Under the pieces are notes generated by a model. It worked only from the letters and a program-made list of their open reading frames with translations. It was not told the origin of the DNA and did no database searches. 5,048 nt of DNA, taken from Anaerolineales bacterium (GTDB lineage: Bacteria; Chloroflexota; Anaerolineae; Anaerolineales; Villigracilaceae). The translations under genes were made by a program, and so were the position numbers. The first letter of the stretch is position 1; each line of letters starts with the position of its first letter. Below, in pieces: positions 1-5,048 of the stretch. The stretch is taken from contig JADLCG010000184.1 of NCBI GenBank assembly GCA_020847355.1, positions 1 through 5,048 of the forward strand, given 5' to 3'.

Positions 1-585
1 CGCCCGTTCTTTGGCTTGCAAGCCGAAATTTTGGATGAAGCTGGCAAACCGGTCAAAGATGGGGATGAAGGCTTCCTCGTGCTGACGCGACCCTGGCCCT
101 CCATGCTCCGCACCATTTATGGCGACTCGGATCGGTACGTAAAACAATACTGGTCCAAATTCCCGGGCAAATACCTCGCTGGAGATTCCGCCCGCCGCGA
201 CGCAGACGGCTATTACTGGATCATCGGGCGCGTGGACGATGTGATCAACGTCTCCGGGCATCGCCTCGGCACAGCGGAGATCGAATCCGCTTTGGTCAGT
301 CACCCGGCAGTGGCAGAGGCGGCGGCGATCGGCTTGCCGCACGAAGTCAAAGGCACGGGCATTCACATCTTCTGTATGCTTCGCACCGGCTTCGCCGCTT
401 CTGAAGCGCTGAGCGAGGAACTCCGTCAGCATGTGGCAAAGGTGATCAGCCCCATCGCCAGACCGGAAGACGTGAAGTTTGTAGATAAATTGCCCAAGAC
501 GCGCTCCGGCAAGATCATGCGCCGCGTATTAAAAGCCCGCGCCCAAGGCTTGCCAGAAGGCGATCTCAGCACGCTGGAAGATTAG
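1..585 (+). CDS. acs: Acetyl-CoA synthetase (acetate--CoA ligase, AMP-forming), C-terminal part; 5' end outside window
   Basis: This cytoplasmic enzyme activates acetate with ATP to acetyl-AMP and then forms acetyl-CoA. The reading frame is open from base 1 (first residues RPFFGLQAEI), so the gene begins upstream and the TTG at 16 is not a start. The remaining 194 codons carry the end of the large adenylating domain and the mobile C-terminal domain of the ANL superfamily. Visible motifs are a Y-x-x-GD segment (GD near residues 61-62), the hinge motif GRVDDVINVSGHR at 226-264, and the final PKTRSGK motif. The lysine of that last motif is at 511-513; in known Acs enzymes it is catalytic for adenylation and is the site of regulatory acetylation. 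The ending GDLSTLED also resembles Acs termini. Full-length Acs is about 650 residues, so roughly 30% is seen. Propionyl-CoA synthetase is a less likely alternative. A terminator follows 37 nt after the stop. Confidence 0.95.
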   Translation, partial: RPFFGLQAEILDEAGKPVKDGDEGFLVLTRPWPSMLRTIYGDSDRYVKQYWSKFPGKYLAGDSARRDADGYYWIIGRVDDVINVSGHRLGTAEIESALVSHPAVAEAAAIGLPHEVKGTGIHIFCMLRTGFAASEALSEELRQHVAKVISPIARPEDVKFVDKLPKTRSGKIMRRVLKARAQGLPEGDLSTLED

Positions 586-599
586 GAAGAGATTGGTAA

Positions 600-613
600 T
601 TAGGGATTAGGGA
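600..613 (+). repeat. Two tandem copies of a 7-bp unit, TTAGGGA
   Basis: The unit TTAGGGA occurs twice head to tail, just after the acs stop codon and preceded by a similar TTGGTAA stretch. It lies between the stop codon and the terminator. Two copies are too few to argue for function; it may be slippage-prone intergenic filler. Confidence 0.4.
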
Positions 614-622
614 TGAAGAGTT

Positions 623-668
623 GCCCCGTGATGGTCTTGATCAAAAAGACAAATCGCGGGGCTTTTTT
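623..668 (+). terminator. Intrinsic terminator of acs
   Basis: The arms GCCCCGTGAT (623-632) and ATCGCGGGGC (653-662) pair over 10 bp with one G-U. An inner stem GTCTT (634-638) with AAGAC (646-650) extends the helix around a 7-nt loop, and six T follow at 663-668. The GC-rich base of the stem next to the T run is the standard Rho-independent layout and reads on the + strand, ending the acs transcript. Confidence 0.88.
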
Positions 669-694
669 GCGGGCGCTTTGGCAACTTCCAACTA

Positions 695-723
695 TTGCAA
701 ATTTGTAAACTCAAAAATATAAA
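695..723 (+). promoter_or_regulatory. Candidate sigma-70-type promoter for the acidic membrane protein gene
   Basis: TTGCAA (695-700) and TATAAA (718-723) are separated by exactly 17 nt, which fits a housekeeping -35/-10 pair. The predicted transcript would begin near 730, leaving a leader of about 43 nt. The -35 box starts at the TTG that would otherwise serve as an upstream in-frame start for the next gene, which argues against that longer start. Confidence 0.5.
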
Positions 724-730
724 ATTCTCG

Positions 731-736
731 TATAAT
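731..736 (+). promoter_or_regulatory. Perfect -10 hexamer TATAAT, alternative promoter core
   Basis: A consensus TATAAT lies 36 nt before the ATG at 773. The nearest -35-like hexamer, TTGTAA at 703-708, is 22 nt away, which is too long, and the 17-nt position holds only AACTCA. It could act as a second start point close to the one at 718-723, or be chance in an AT-rich leader. Confidence 0.4.
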
Positions 737-760
737 CCGCAAATTCTTACGTCTTATTTA

Positions 761-764
761 GGAG
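761..764 (+). promoter_or_regulatory. Ribosome binding site (GGAG) fixing the start at 773
   Basis: GGAG, within TTTAGGAG, lies 8 nt before ATG 773. This spacing is ideal and selects this ATG over the in-frame TTG at 695, which sits in promoter-like sequence and would add 26 residues without membrane character. Confidence 0.8.
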
Positions 765-772
765 TATCCGCA

Positions 773-1360
773 ATGAAAAAATTCTTCACCAACGAAATCT
801 TTCTCGGAACGATGATCGCCATTTTATCCGTCTTTACCGCTTTTGTTAGCTATCAAGGAGCTATGGCTGATTCCGAACAGAATAAATATGAAATTCTCGG
901 AATGCAACAATTGAACGACGGCAACGCCGAATACCTGCGCGCCAATCAGGATATTACACAAGATTACAATTATTTTGATAACTGGTATTTGAATGCGGAT
1001 GAACGCCCGGAGATCGCCGATTATTACAAAGATAATTTTTCTGAAGCGCTAAGCGCCGCCGTGGAGAGCGCTCCAGATACCGTGTGGACTGACGACTACT
1101 ACAACAGCATGTACGCCGACGCTACCGCCCTCTGGGATGAATCTGACGTGAATTTCAATTTAGCCAGCCAATTTGACGAACGCGGCGATCAACTGCAGTT
1201 AGTGATGTTGATTATGGCGCTGGGGCTGGCATTCACGGCTTGGGGATCGTTAGTGAACGAAGAGAGTCGTATGCGCCTTCTATTCTCGGTGTTCGGCACA
1301 ATCGCCTTGCTCGCGGGAATCATCGCCTATCTTGCGCTAGTTCCAAACGTGGTTGCCTAA
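773..1360 (+). CDS. Hypothetical three-segment membrane protein with a large acidic extracytoplasmic domain
   Basis: I do not recognise the family of this 195-residue protein. A short basic N-terminus (MKK) precedes a first hydrophobic segment at about 9-27; two more lie at about 141-160 and 169-190, joined by the short loop NEESRMR. By the positive-inside rule the N-terminus is cytoplasmic and residues 28-140 face outside. That domain is very acidic (about 25 Asp/Glu against 5 Lys/Arg by hand count) and rich in Tyr, Trp and Phe. The whole protein lacks Cys and His, so disulfides and His/Cys metal sites are excluded. The first segment could be read as a signal peptide, but it lacks a convincing cleavage site and probably stays as an anchor. 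The layout of a soluble region followed by two closing helices loosely recalls DUF4337-type proteins; this is only a resemblance in shape. The gene has its own promoter elements, ribosome site and terminator, so it is probably monocistronic and unrelated to acs. No function is proposed. Confidence 0.85.
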   Translation: MKKFFTNEIFLGTMIAILSVFTAFVSYQGAMADSEQNKYEILGMQQLNDGNAEYLRANQDITQDYNYFDNWYLNADERPEIADYYKDNFSEALSAAVESAPDTVWTDDYYNSMYADATALWDESDVNFNLASQFDERGDQLQLVMLIMALGLAFTAWGSLVNEESRMRLLFSVFGTIALLAGIIAYLALVPNVVA

Positions 1361-1387
1361 ACTCAAATTTAGCTTCATAGTTCAAAT

Positions 1388-1421
1388 AAAATCGCCGCAA
1401 ATGCGGCGATTTTGTTTTTTT
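1388..1421. terminator. Bidirectional intrinsic terminator between convergent genes
   Basis: The arms at 1388-1398 and 1403-1413 pair perfectly around an AAAT loop, with the GC-rich core TCGCCGC/GCGGCGA flanked by A-T pairs. On the + strand a T-rich tract continues to 1421 and ends the gene stopping at 1360. On the - strand the A-rich stretch 1384-1391 reads as a T-rich tract and ends the ECF operon, whose last stop codon lies only 10 nt from the stem. One hairpin thus serves both transcripts within a 63-nt gap. Confidence 0.87.
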
Positions 1422-1423
1422 AG

Positions 1424-2299
1424 TTAAGCGCCCAAAGCGGGCAGGAGAAATTCAGGCGTCCAAAATTTTCCATACCCCAAAGAGGCTAAAACCAGCGAAA
1501 CGATCAAAATGCTCACGCCTAAGGCAATAAGAATTCTATCGCGCTTCTGATAAGTCAGCACGTCAAACCAGGTGCGCGGGGCTACGCCAAAAGCGCGTAA
1601 ATCCATCGCGTCAATGATATCCTCGCTCCCCATAATCGCGTGAATCACCACCGGCACGACAATCGGACCTAATTTCCGCACTTGACCGATCAAGCCGCCT
1701 TGCAGTTTTTCCAACTCGTAACCGCGCGCGCGTTGCGCATCCATCGTCAGTTGGAAATCGCGCCCAAAGGTTGGGATGAAGCGCATGGTCAAATCCATAG
1801 CGTAGGCGAATTTATCTGAAAGCCCGAGCCGCTTGAAAGTGATCCCATACAGCGCCGGGTTCAGCGAATACGGAATCAGAATGGTCATAAGCGCAATGCT
1901 GGAGATGCGCGTGAGTTGGCTGGCGGCGAAGAAAATCCGTTCGACGGTTATTTTGAGCGTGGGCGTCCAGCCGAGGATGGAAAAGTTTGCGGCGAATTCG
2001 CGCAGGGTGTGTTCTTCCGTGTAAACTTCCATGCCGCCGCGCCCGGTGAGGAAGGTGAGAAAAGCGAAGAAGATCACAAAGCCCACAATAAATAAAACCG
2101 TTCGCCGCACTTCCAGCCAGGTGACGCGCGAAGCGATTAGGGAAAAGAAAGCGATTGCCCAAAAAGGCAGTAGAAAGCGCACGTCCCAGAATGAGAGGAC
2201 GGAGATCAAAAAGCAAACGAAAAAGATGATCCAAGCGCGCGGATCAAAACTTTGGATGAGAGAATTTTCGCGTTTGCGATAACGCCAAGCGACAAGCAT
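1424..2299 (-). CDS. ecfT: ECF transporter transmembrane (T) component, EcfT/CbiQ family
   Basis: This 291-residue integral membrane protein is the scaffold that transmits ATP-driven movement from the ATPases to the substrate-binding S subunit. Hydrophobic segments lie near residues 22-57 (probably two), 66-85, 122-143, about 211-223 and 255-275. The opening DPRAW at 19-23 corresponds to the DPR found near the N-terminus of the family. The first coupling-helix motif is canonical, AQRARG at 188-193, following the typical RFIPTF stretch. The second, normally centred on Ala-Arg-Gly, reads AMDLRAFG (231-238), so Leu-Arg-Ala replaces Ala-Arg-Gly while the arginine (235) is kept. These helices dock into the grooves of the two ATPase domains. 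It is the last gene of the operon, 59 nt after the S gene; its start has only a weak GGTG ribosome site at 2304-2307, just below a strong hairpin. Family assignment is firm; the substrate is set by the S subunit, not by this protein. Confidence 0.92.
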   Translation of the reverse strand: MLVAWRYRKRENSLIQSFDPRAWIIFFVCFLISVLSFWDVRFLLPFWAIAFFSLIASRVTWLEVRRTVLFIVGFVIFFAFLTFLTGRGGMEVYTEEHTLREFAANFSILGWTPTLKITVERIFFAASQLTRISSIALMTILIPYSLNPALYGITFKRLGLSDKFAYAMDLTMRFIPTFGRDFQLTMDAQRARGYELEKLQGGLIGQVRKLGPIVVPVVIHAIMGSEDIIDAMDLRAFGVAPRTWFDVLTYQKRDRILIALGVSILIVSLVLASLGYGKFWTPEFLLPALGA

Positions 2300-2310
2300 G
2301 TTTCACCATA

Positions 2311-2343
2311 AGGGCTTGCAAAGTTTTGAGCTTTGCAAGCCCT
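2311..2343. repeat. Perfect 13-bp inverted repeat (hairpin) between the S and T genes
   Basis: AGGGCTTGCAAAG (2311-2323) and CTTTGCAAGCCCT (2331-2343) are exact reverse complements around a 7-nt loop. It fills over half of the 59-nt gap between the S-gene stop and the T-gene start. Neither strand has a T run after the stem, so it is not an intrinsic terminator. In the mRNA the stem ends 11 nt before the ecfT start codon, leaving room only for the weak GGTG ribosome site. Possible roles are 3'-end protection of the upstream message, a processing point, or tuning of ecfT translation; it could also be a dispersed palindromic element. Confidence 0.85.
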
Positions 2344-2358
2344 GCTTTCAAAAAATAA

Positions 2359-3333
2359 TTATCTACCAGATTGTCTTTGAACGGAAGCGTACGCGCCAAC
2401 CAGCATGGGGACGAGGATTGCCGCAAAGATTAAGTTTGGTCCAGCCGCCGGCAAAAATTGACCGACGATTGTGGTCGGCAAGGAAAAGCCGTTGATGAAA
2501 ATATCCGCCAACGAAGCAAATAACAAGCCGAGAATGTTGCCTAACATGCTCCACATCACCGCCGTAGCGACATTTTCATTTGAAGCGAAGCCAAAGCGCA
2601 CCGCCAAAACCAGAATGAAGCCGATCACAATGGAGATGCCCGCAAAAAGCGAAATGCTGGCGTCGCCAAAAACGTTATTCGCCGGATCAAAGAAGGTCAT
2701 ATTAGGCGTATTGCGATTCAGGAAGAAGAGGATGGCAGTCACCAGCACCAAAGCGCCGCTAACATACAAGACTGTGTTCATGCTTTGTTTGCGGTCTTTG
2801 AAGAGCATCCAACAGCCGGCGATAAAGCCAATCAAGCCGTTGCCAACGCTCCATTGCGGGGATAAGCCAAAGCCGGTCAACGCATCGCCAAACAGATTGC
2901 CTACCGCGCCGGTGAAGAAGCCGACCACAGGTCCAAAGGCATAGCCGAAGAACATCGGGATCGCAATCGCCGGACGCAAAGCCACCTGACTGACCGAAGG
3001 CACAACGAAGACGGAAGCGTTAAACAACCAAGATAACACCGCGTATAAAGCGGCTCCAATCGCCATCCAGACTACTTGACGCGTGCCGACTTCCCAAGCT
3101 TCGTTCTGCTTGGTGGAATAGTACACGGCAAAAGCGATCAACAAGCCGACGACTACAAAGACGAAGCGCAAGACCGAACTTTCCGGGTCTACGGAAAAAT
3201 CCAGATTAATGCTTCCCTGTCCGACAGCCGCGCTTCCAAAACTACCGCGCGGCGAAAGCACAAAGATCGCCAAAGCGAAAACAACGAGAACGACCGCTAA
3301 AAAAATGATAAAGTTCTTGAGTCTGCTATCCAT
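2359..3333 (-). CDS. ECF transporter substrate-binding (S) component, substrate unknown, with N-terminal extension
   Basis: This is the membrane protein that captures the vitamin-like substrate in an ECF importer. Its core begins near residue 87: the first core helix contains AIGAALYA (91-98), giving the A-x-x-x-A pattern that in known S components contacts the T subunit. It continues with RPAIAIPMFFGYAFGPVVG (120-138), GAVGNLFGD (142-150) and VGNGLIGFIAG (163-173), which are characteristic of the riboflavin-type/COG4720-like S components. At 324 residues it is much longer than the usual 170-200. The first 86 residues add two membrane segments (about 6-27 and 55-73) joined by a polar loop rich in Gly and Ser, and about nine hydrophobic segments are seen in all rather than six. 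A second Gly/Asn helix, MLGNILGLLF (263-272), faintly echoes 142-150. A strong ribosome site (AAGGAGA, 3341-3347) supports this start. The family and its place between ATPase and T genes make the role secure; the sequence does not identify the substrate. Confidence 0.88.
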   Translation of the reverse strand: MDSRLKNFIIFLAVVLVVFALAIFVLSPRGSFGSAAVGQGSINLDFSVDPESSVLRFVFVVVGLLIAFAVYYSTKQNEAWEVGTRQVVWMAIGAALYAVLSWLFNASVFVVPSVSQVALRPAIAIPMFFGYAFGPVVGFFTGAVGNLFGDALTGFGLSPQWSVGNGLIGFIAGCWMLFKDRKQSMNTVLYVSGALVLVTAILFFLNRNTPNMTFFDPANNVFGDASISLFAGISIVIGFILVLAVRFGFASNENVATAVMWSMLGNILGLLFASLADIFINGFSLPTTIVGQFLPAAGPNLIFAAILVPMLVGAYASVQRQSGR

Positions 3334-3340
3334 GTTACAT

Positions 3341-3347
3341 TCTCCTT
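3341..3347 (-). promoter_or_regulatory. Strong ribosome binding site of the S-component gene
   Basis: On the - strand AAGGAGA stands with its GGAG 8 nt before the ATG at 3333. It is the best Shine-Dalgarno match of the three operon genes; the ATPase gene has none visible and ecfT only GGTG, which hints at unequal translation along the message. Confidence 0.8.
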
Positions 3348-3389
3348 TTTTATTATGGAGGGCGGCGCTTTAAGCCGTCAACTCCTGTG

Positions 3390-5021
3390 TTACCGTAAAA
3401 CATGCGCCAGAGCTTCAGCGCGTAAAAAACGTCCGGTGGCGGCAAAATGCTTGAGGTTCAGAGCCAGCAAAGAGGTCGGCACGAGGCGGTTTGCCTTAAG
3501 CTTCTCAAAATCCGCGAGCGTTTCCTGCGGGCTTCCATCTGCGATCAACTTGCCGTCATTGACCATCAAAATACGGTTGGCGTAAATTGCCGCTAAATCC
3601 ACGTCGTGCGTAATGAAGAGGATGGCTTCAAACGTGGGCATTTGCAAAATCGAATCCATGAAGTTCATGTAATTCTGGTAATCCTGTCCGGCTGTGGGTT
3701 CATCCATGACCAGAATGCGGGATTGCATCGCTAAAATTGCGGCAATGCTCACGCGCTTTTGCTGACCAAAAGACAGCGCGAGCGGCGCATCGTTTTCTTT
3801 TTCAGCAAGGTTGACGATTCTCAGCGCTTCTTTCACTTCCAAATCAATTTGCGCTTGCGGGTGCTTCATGTTCGTTGGACCAAACGCCAGTTCCTCGCGC
3901 ACGGTTGGCGCGAAGAGCATGTGGCTGGGGCTTTGAAACACATAGCCTAACATGCTCGCAATTTCTGCCACGCTGGCTGTGCGCGTATCGCGTCCATCCA
4001 CTAACACACTGCCGGATTTTGGTTTGAGTAAGCCGATCGCATGTTTGACGAAGGTCGTCTTGCCCGCGCCGTTTGGTCCCAGCACTGCGATCACATCGCC
4101 GCGCTTGATTTCCAGATTGATGCCGTGCAGAATTTCGCGCCCGGGCTCGTAGCCAAAAGCTACATTTTGGAATTTGACCAGCGGCTCTTTTTCCGCGCTC
4201 AGGCTTGTTACCCGCGGCAAAACTTTGATCTCCGCCGGAGCCGGGTCTTGCCTCGCGCGCGCAACGACATCTTCAGCCGGTAATTTCACTTCGTGATAAT
4301 TAACTACACTTGATAACCCCTGAATTCCGCCGAGGTAACGCGCTTCTCCGGCGTTCATATACATCACACGGTCTGGCTTGATGCGGAGAACGTCCTCCAC
4401 GCGATGTTCCACCAGCAAGATTGTCATCCCCTGATTCGCCAATAAACGCACCATATCCAAAGCCTCTTGCGCCGAAGCTGGGTCAAGGCTGGCTAAAGGT
4501 TCGTCCAACAGCAGGATAGACGGGCGCATTGCCAATACGCCCGCCAAAGCGACTTTCTGCTTCTCGCCGCCAGAAAGGCTGAAGGTCTCGCGTTCGCGCA
4601 AATGCGGAATTTTGAGAAAATCCAACGCTTCGCCCACTCGTGCAAGGATTTCAGGGCGCGGCATTCCTAAATTCTCCAGTCCAAAAGCCACTTCGTTGAC
4701 GACTTTCGTGCCTAAAATTTGGCGGTCTGGGTCTTGAAGCACAGTTCCCACTTTTTGAGAAATCTGCGAAAGTTTCCAAGCCTTCACATCCTCGCCAAAA
4801 ATGGATATTTTTCCGCTCAGTTCCCCTTTGTAAGAACGCGGGATCAGTCCATTAATACAACGAACGAGTGTGGTTTTACCACACCCGCTAGCGCCGGCAA
4901 TCAGTAAAATTTCGCCTGGATTTGCTTCAAATGAAATATGGTGGATTGCCGCGCCTGCCCTTTCGCGGTATTTGAACGAAAGGTCTTCAACAATTAAGGG
5001 AATATCAGTCATCGTTTGCAT
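3390..5021 (-). CDS. ECF transporter ATPase with two fused ABC domains (EcfA-EcfA', YkoD-like)
   Basis: This cytoplasmic protein hydrolyses ATP to power the importer; the two halves replace the separate EcfA and EcfA' subunits. Counting from a GTG at 5030 as residue 1, domain 1 has Walker A GASGCGKT (46-53), Q-loop Gln99, signature LSGGEKQ (152-158), Walker B with Asp176-Glu177, D-loop SLD (181-183) and switch His209. A linker of about 50 residues (235-283) joins domain 2, with Walker A GPNGAGKT (318-325), Gln366, signature LSFGQQKR (419-426), Walker B Asp443-Glu444, D-loop GQD (448-450) and His475. All catalytic residues are present in both halves; the second signature has Phe for the first Gly. 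A tail of about 45 residues follows. The start is uncertain: GTG 5030, ATG 5021 and ATG 5012 are in frame, none has a good ribosome site, and a stop at 5034-5036 rules out anything earlier. ATG 5021 is reported. It is the first gene of the operon, 56 nt before the S gene. Confidence 0.93.
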   Translation of the reverse strand: MQTMTDIPLIVEDLSFKYRERAGAAIHHISFEANPGEILLIAGASGCGKTTLVRCINGLIPRSYKGELSGKISIFGEDVKAWKLSQISQKVGTVLQDPDRQILGTKVVNEVAFGLENLGMPRPEILARVGEALDFLKIPHLRERETFSLSGGEKQKVALAGVLAMRPSILLLDEPLASLDPASAQEALDMVRLLANQGMTILLVEHRVEDVLRIKPDRVMYMNAGEARYLGGIQGLSSVVNYHEVKLPAEDVVARARQDPAPAEIKVLPRVTSLSAEKEPLVKFQNVAFGYEPGREILHGINLEIKRGDVIAVLGPNGAGKTTFVKHAIGLLKPKSGSVLVDGRDTRTASVAEIASMLGYVFQSPSHMLFAPTVREELAFGPTNMKHPQAQIDLEVKEALRIVNLAEKENDAPLALSFGQQKRVSIAAILAMQSRILVMDEPTAGQDYQNYMNFMDSILQMPTFEAILFITHDVDLAAIYANRILMVNDGKLIADGSPQETLADFEKLKANRLVPTSLLALNLKHFAATGRFLRAEALAHVLR

Positions 5022-5027
5022 ATTGTA
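5022..5027 (-). promoter_or_regulatory. Possible -10 element (TACAAT) of the ECF operon
   Basis: On the - strand TACAAT differs from TATAAT at one position. Its -35 partner would lie at or beyond the window edge, so it cannot be judged. If used, transcription would begin near 5015 and the ATG at 5012 would be almost leaderless, matching the lack of a ribosome site there. It may equally be chance, with the real promoter and leader upstream of the window. Confidence 0.22.
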
Positions 5028-5048
5028 CACTATCTAAAAATACCCTGC

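Noticed and set aside
13..24. 12-bp palindrome GGCTTGCAAGCC inside acs, sharing GGCTTGCAA with the 2311-2343 hairpin arm
   Set aside because: It lies in coding sequence that translates to conserved Acs residues, and the shared core is short; chance is the simpler explanation.
695..772. In-frame N-terminal extension of the acidic membrane protein from the TTG at 695
   Set aside because: The stretch overlaps -35 and -10-like elements, has no ribosome site before it, and the ATG at 773 has GGAG at ideal spacing followed by a natural membrane anchor.
586..772. Small RNA, tRNA or small gene in the gap after acs
   Set aside because: Beyond the terminator hairpin and promoter elements I see no tRNA-like fold and no short frame with a ribosome site.
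1812..2282. Open frames overlapping ecfT on both strands (for example - strand 1812-2234 and + strand 2031-2282)
   Set aside because: They are contained in a gene with clear EcfT motifs. Their translations are rich in Arg or Lys without domain character, as expected from shadow frames.
2471..2944. A 157-codon + strand open frame opposite the S-component gene
   Set aside because: The opposite strand encodes an S component with conserved motifs and a strong ribosome site. The + strand translation is rich in Lys, Pro and Thr with no recognisable domain, and it has no neighbouring partner.
3361..3379. Short hairpin GGCGGC/GCCGTC in the gap between the ATPase and S genes
   Set aside because: Only 6 bp with a G-U pair, and no T run on the - strand after it; too weak to call a terminator or regulator.
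1..5048. CRISPR array, insertion sequence, toxin-antitoxin or phage genes
   Set aside because: No regularly spaced repeats, terminal inverted repeats, transposase motifs or defence-like domains are visible. The genes are ordinary metabolic and transport types.

Overview
The window looks like a bacterial chromosome segment of roughly balanced base composition with short intergenic gaps. It holds five protein genes in two convergent groups. The mix of an acetyl-CoA synthetase, an orphan acidic membrane protein and an ECF transporter with a fused double ATPase would suit a Chloroflexota (Anaerolineae-like) genome. That assignment is an impression from protein style and was not tested; no rRNA or other phylogenetic marker is present.

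Left part, + strand (1-1360). The window opens inside an acetyl-CoA synthetase gene, of which the C-terminal 194 codons remain, followed by a strong intrinsic terminator at 623-668. Next comes a monocistronic gene with its own promoter elements (695-736) and a clear ribosome binding site. It encodes a 195-residue protein with three membrane segments and a strongly acidic, aromatic-rich domain of about 113 residues predicted to face outside. I do not recognise this family. A bidirectional terminator at 1388-1421 separates it from the convergent genes.

Right part, - strand (5021 down to 1424). Three genes run in one direction with gaps of 56 and 59 nt and form what appears to be a complete, self-contained (group I) ECF vitamin/micronutrient importer: a protein with two ABC ATPase domains fused in tandem, a substrate-binding S component with an unusual N-terminal extension, and the transmembrane coupling T component. 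ATP hydrolysis by the fused ATPase would drive T, which in turn moves S to release its substrate inside. The substrate cannot be named from this sequence; the upstream leader, where a riboswitch might identify it, lies almost entirely outside the window. A perfect 13-bp hairpin lies between the S and T genes and is not a terminator.

Nothing here is clearly a new type of system. The points most worth checking are the unassigned ECF substrate and long S component, the intercistronic hairpin, the paired departures from consensus in the ATPase and T component, and the orphan acidic membrane protein.
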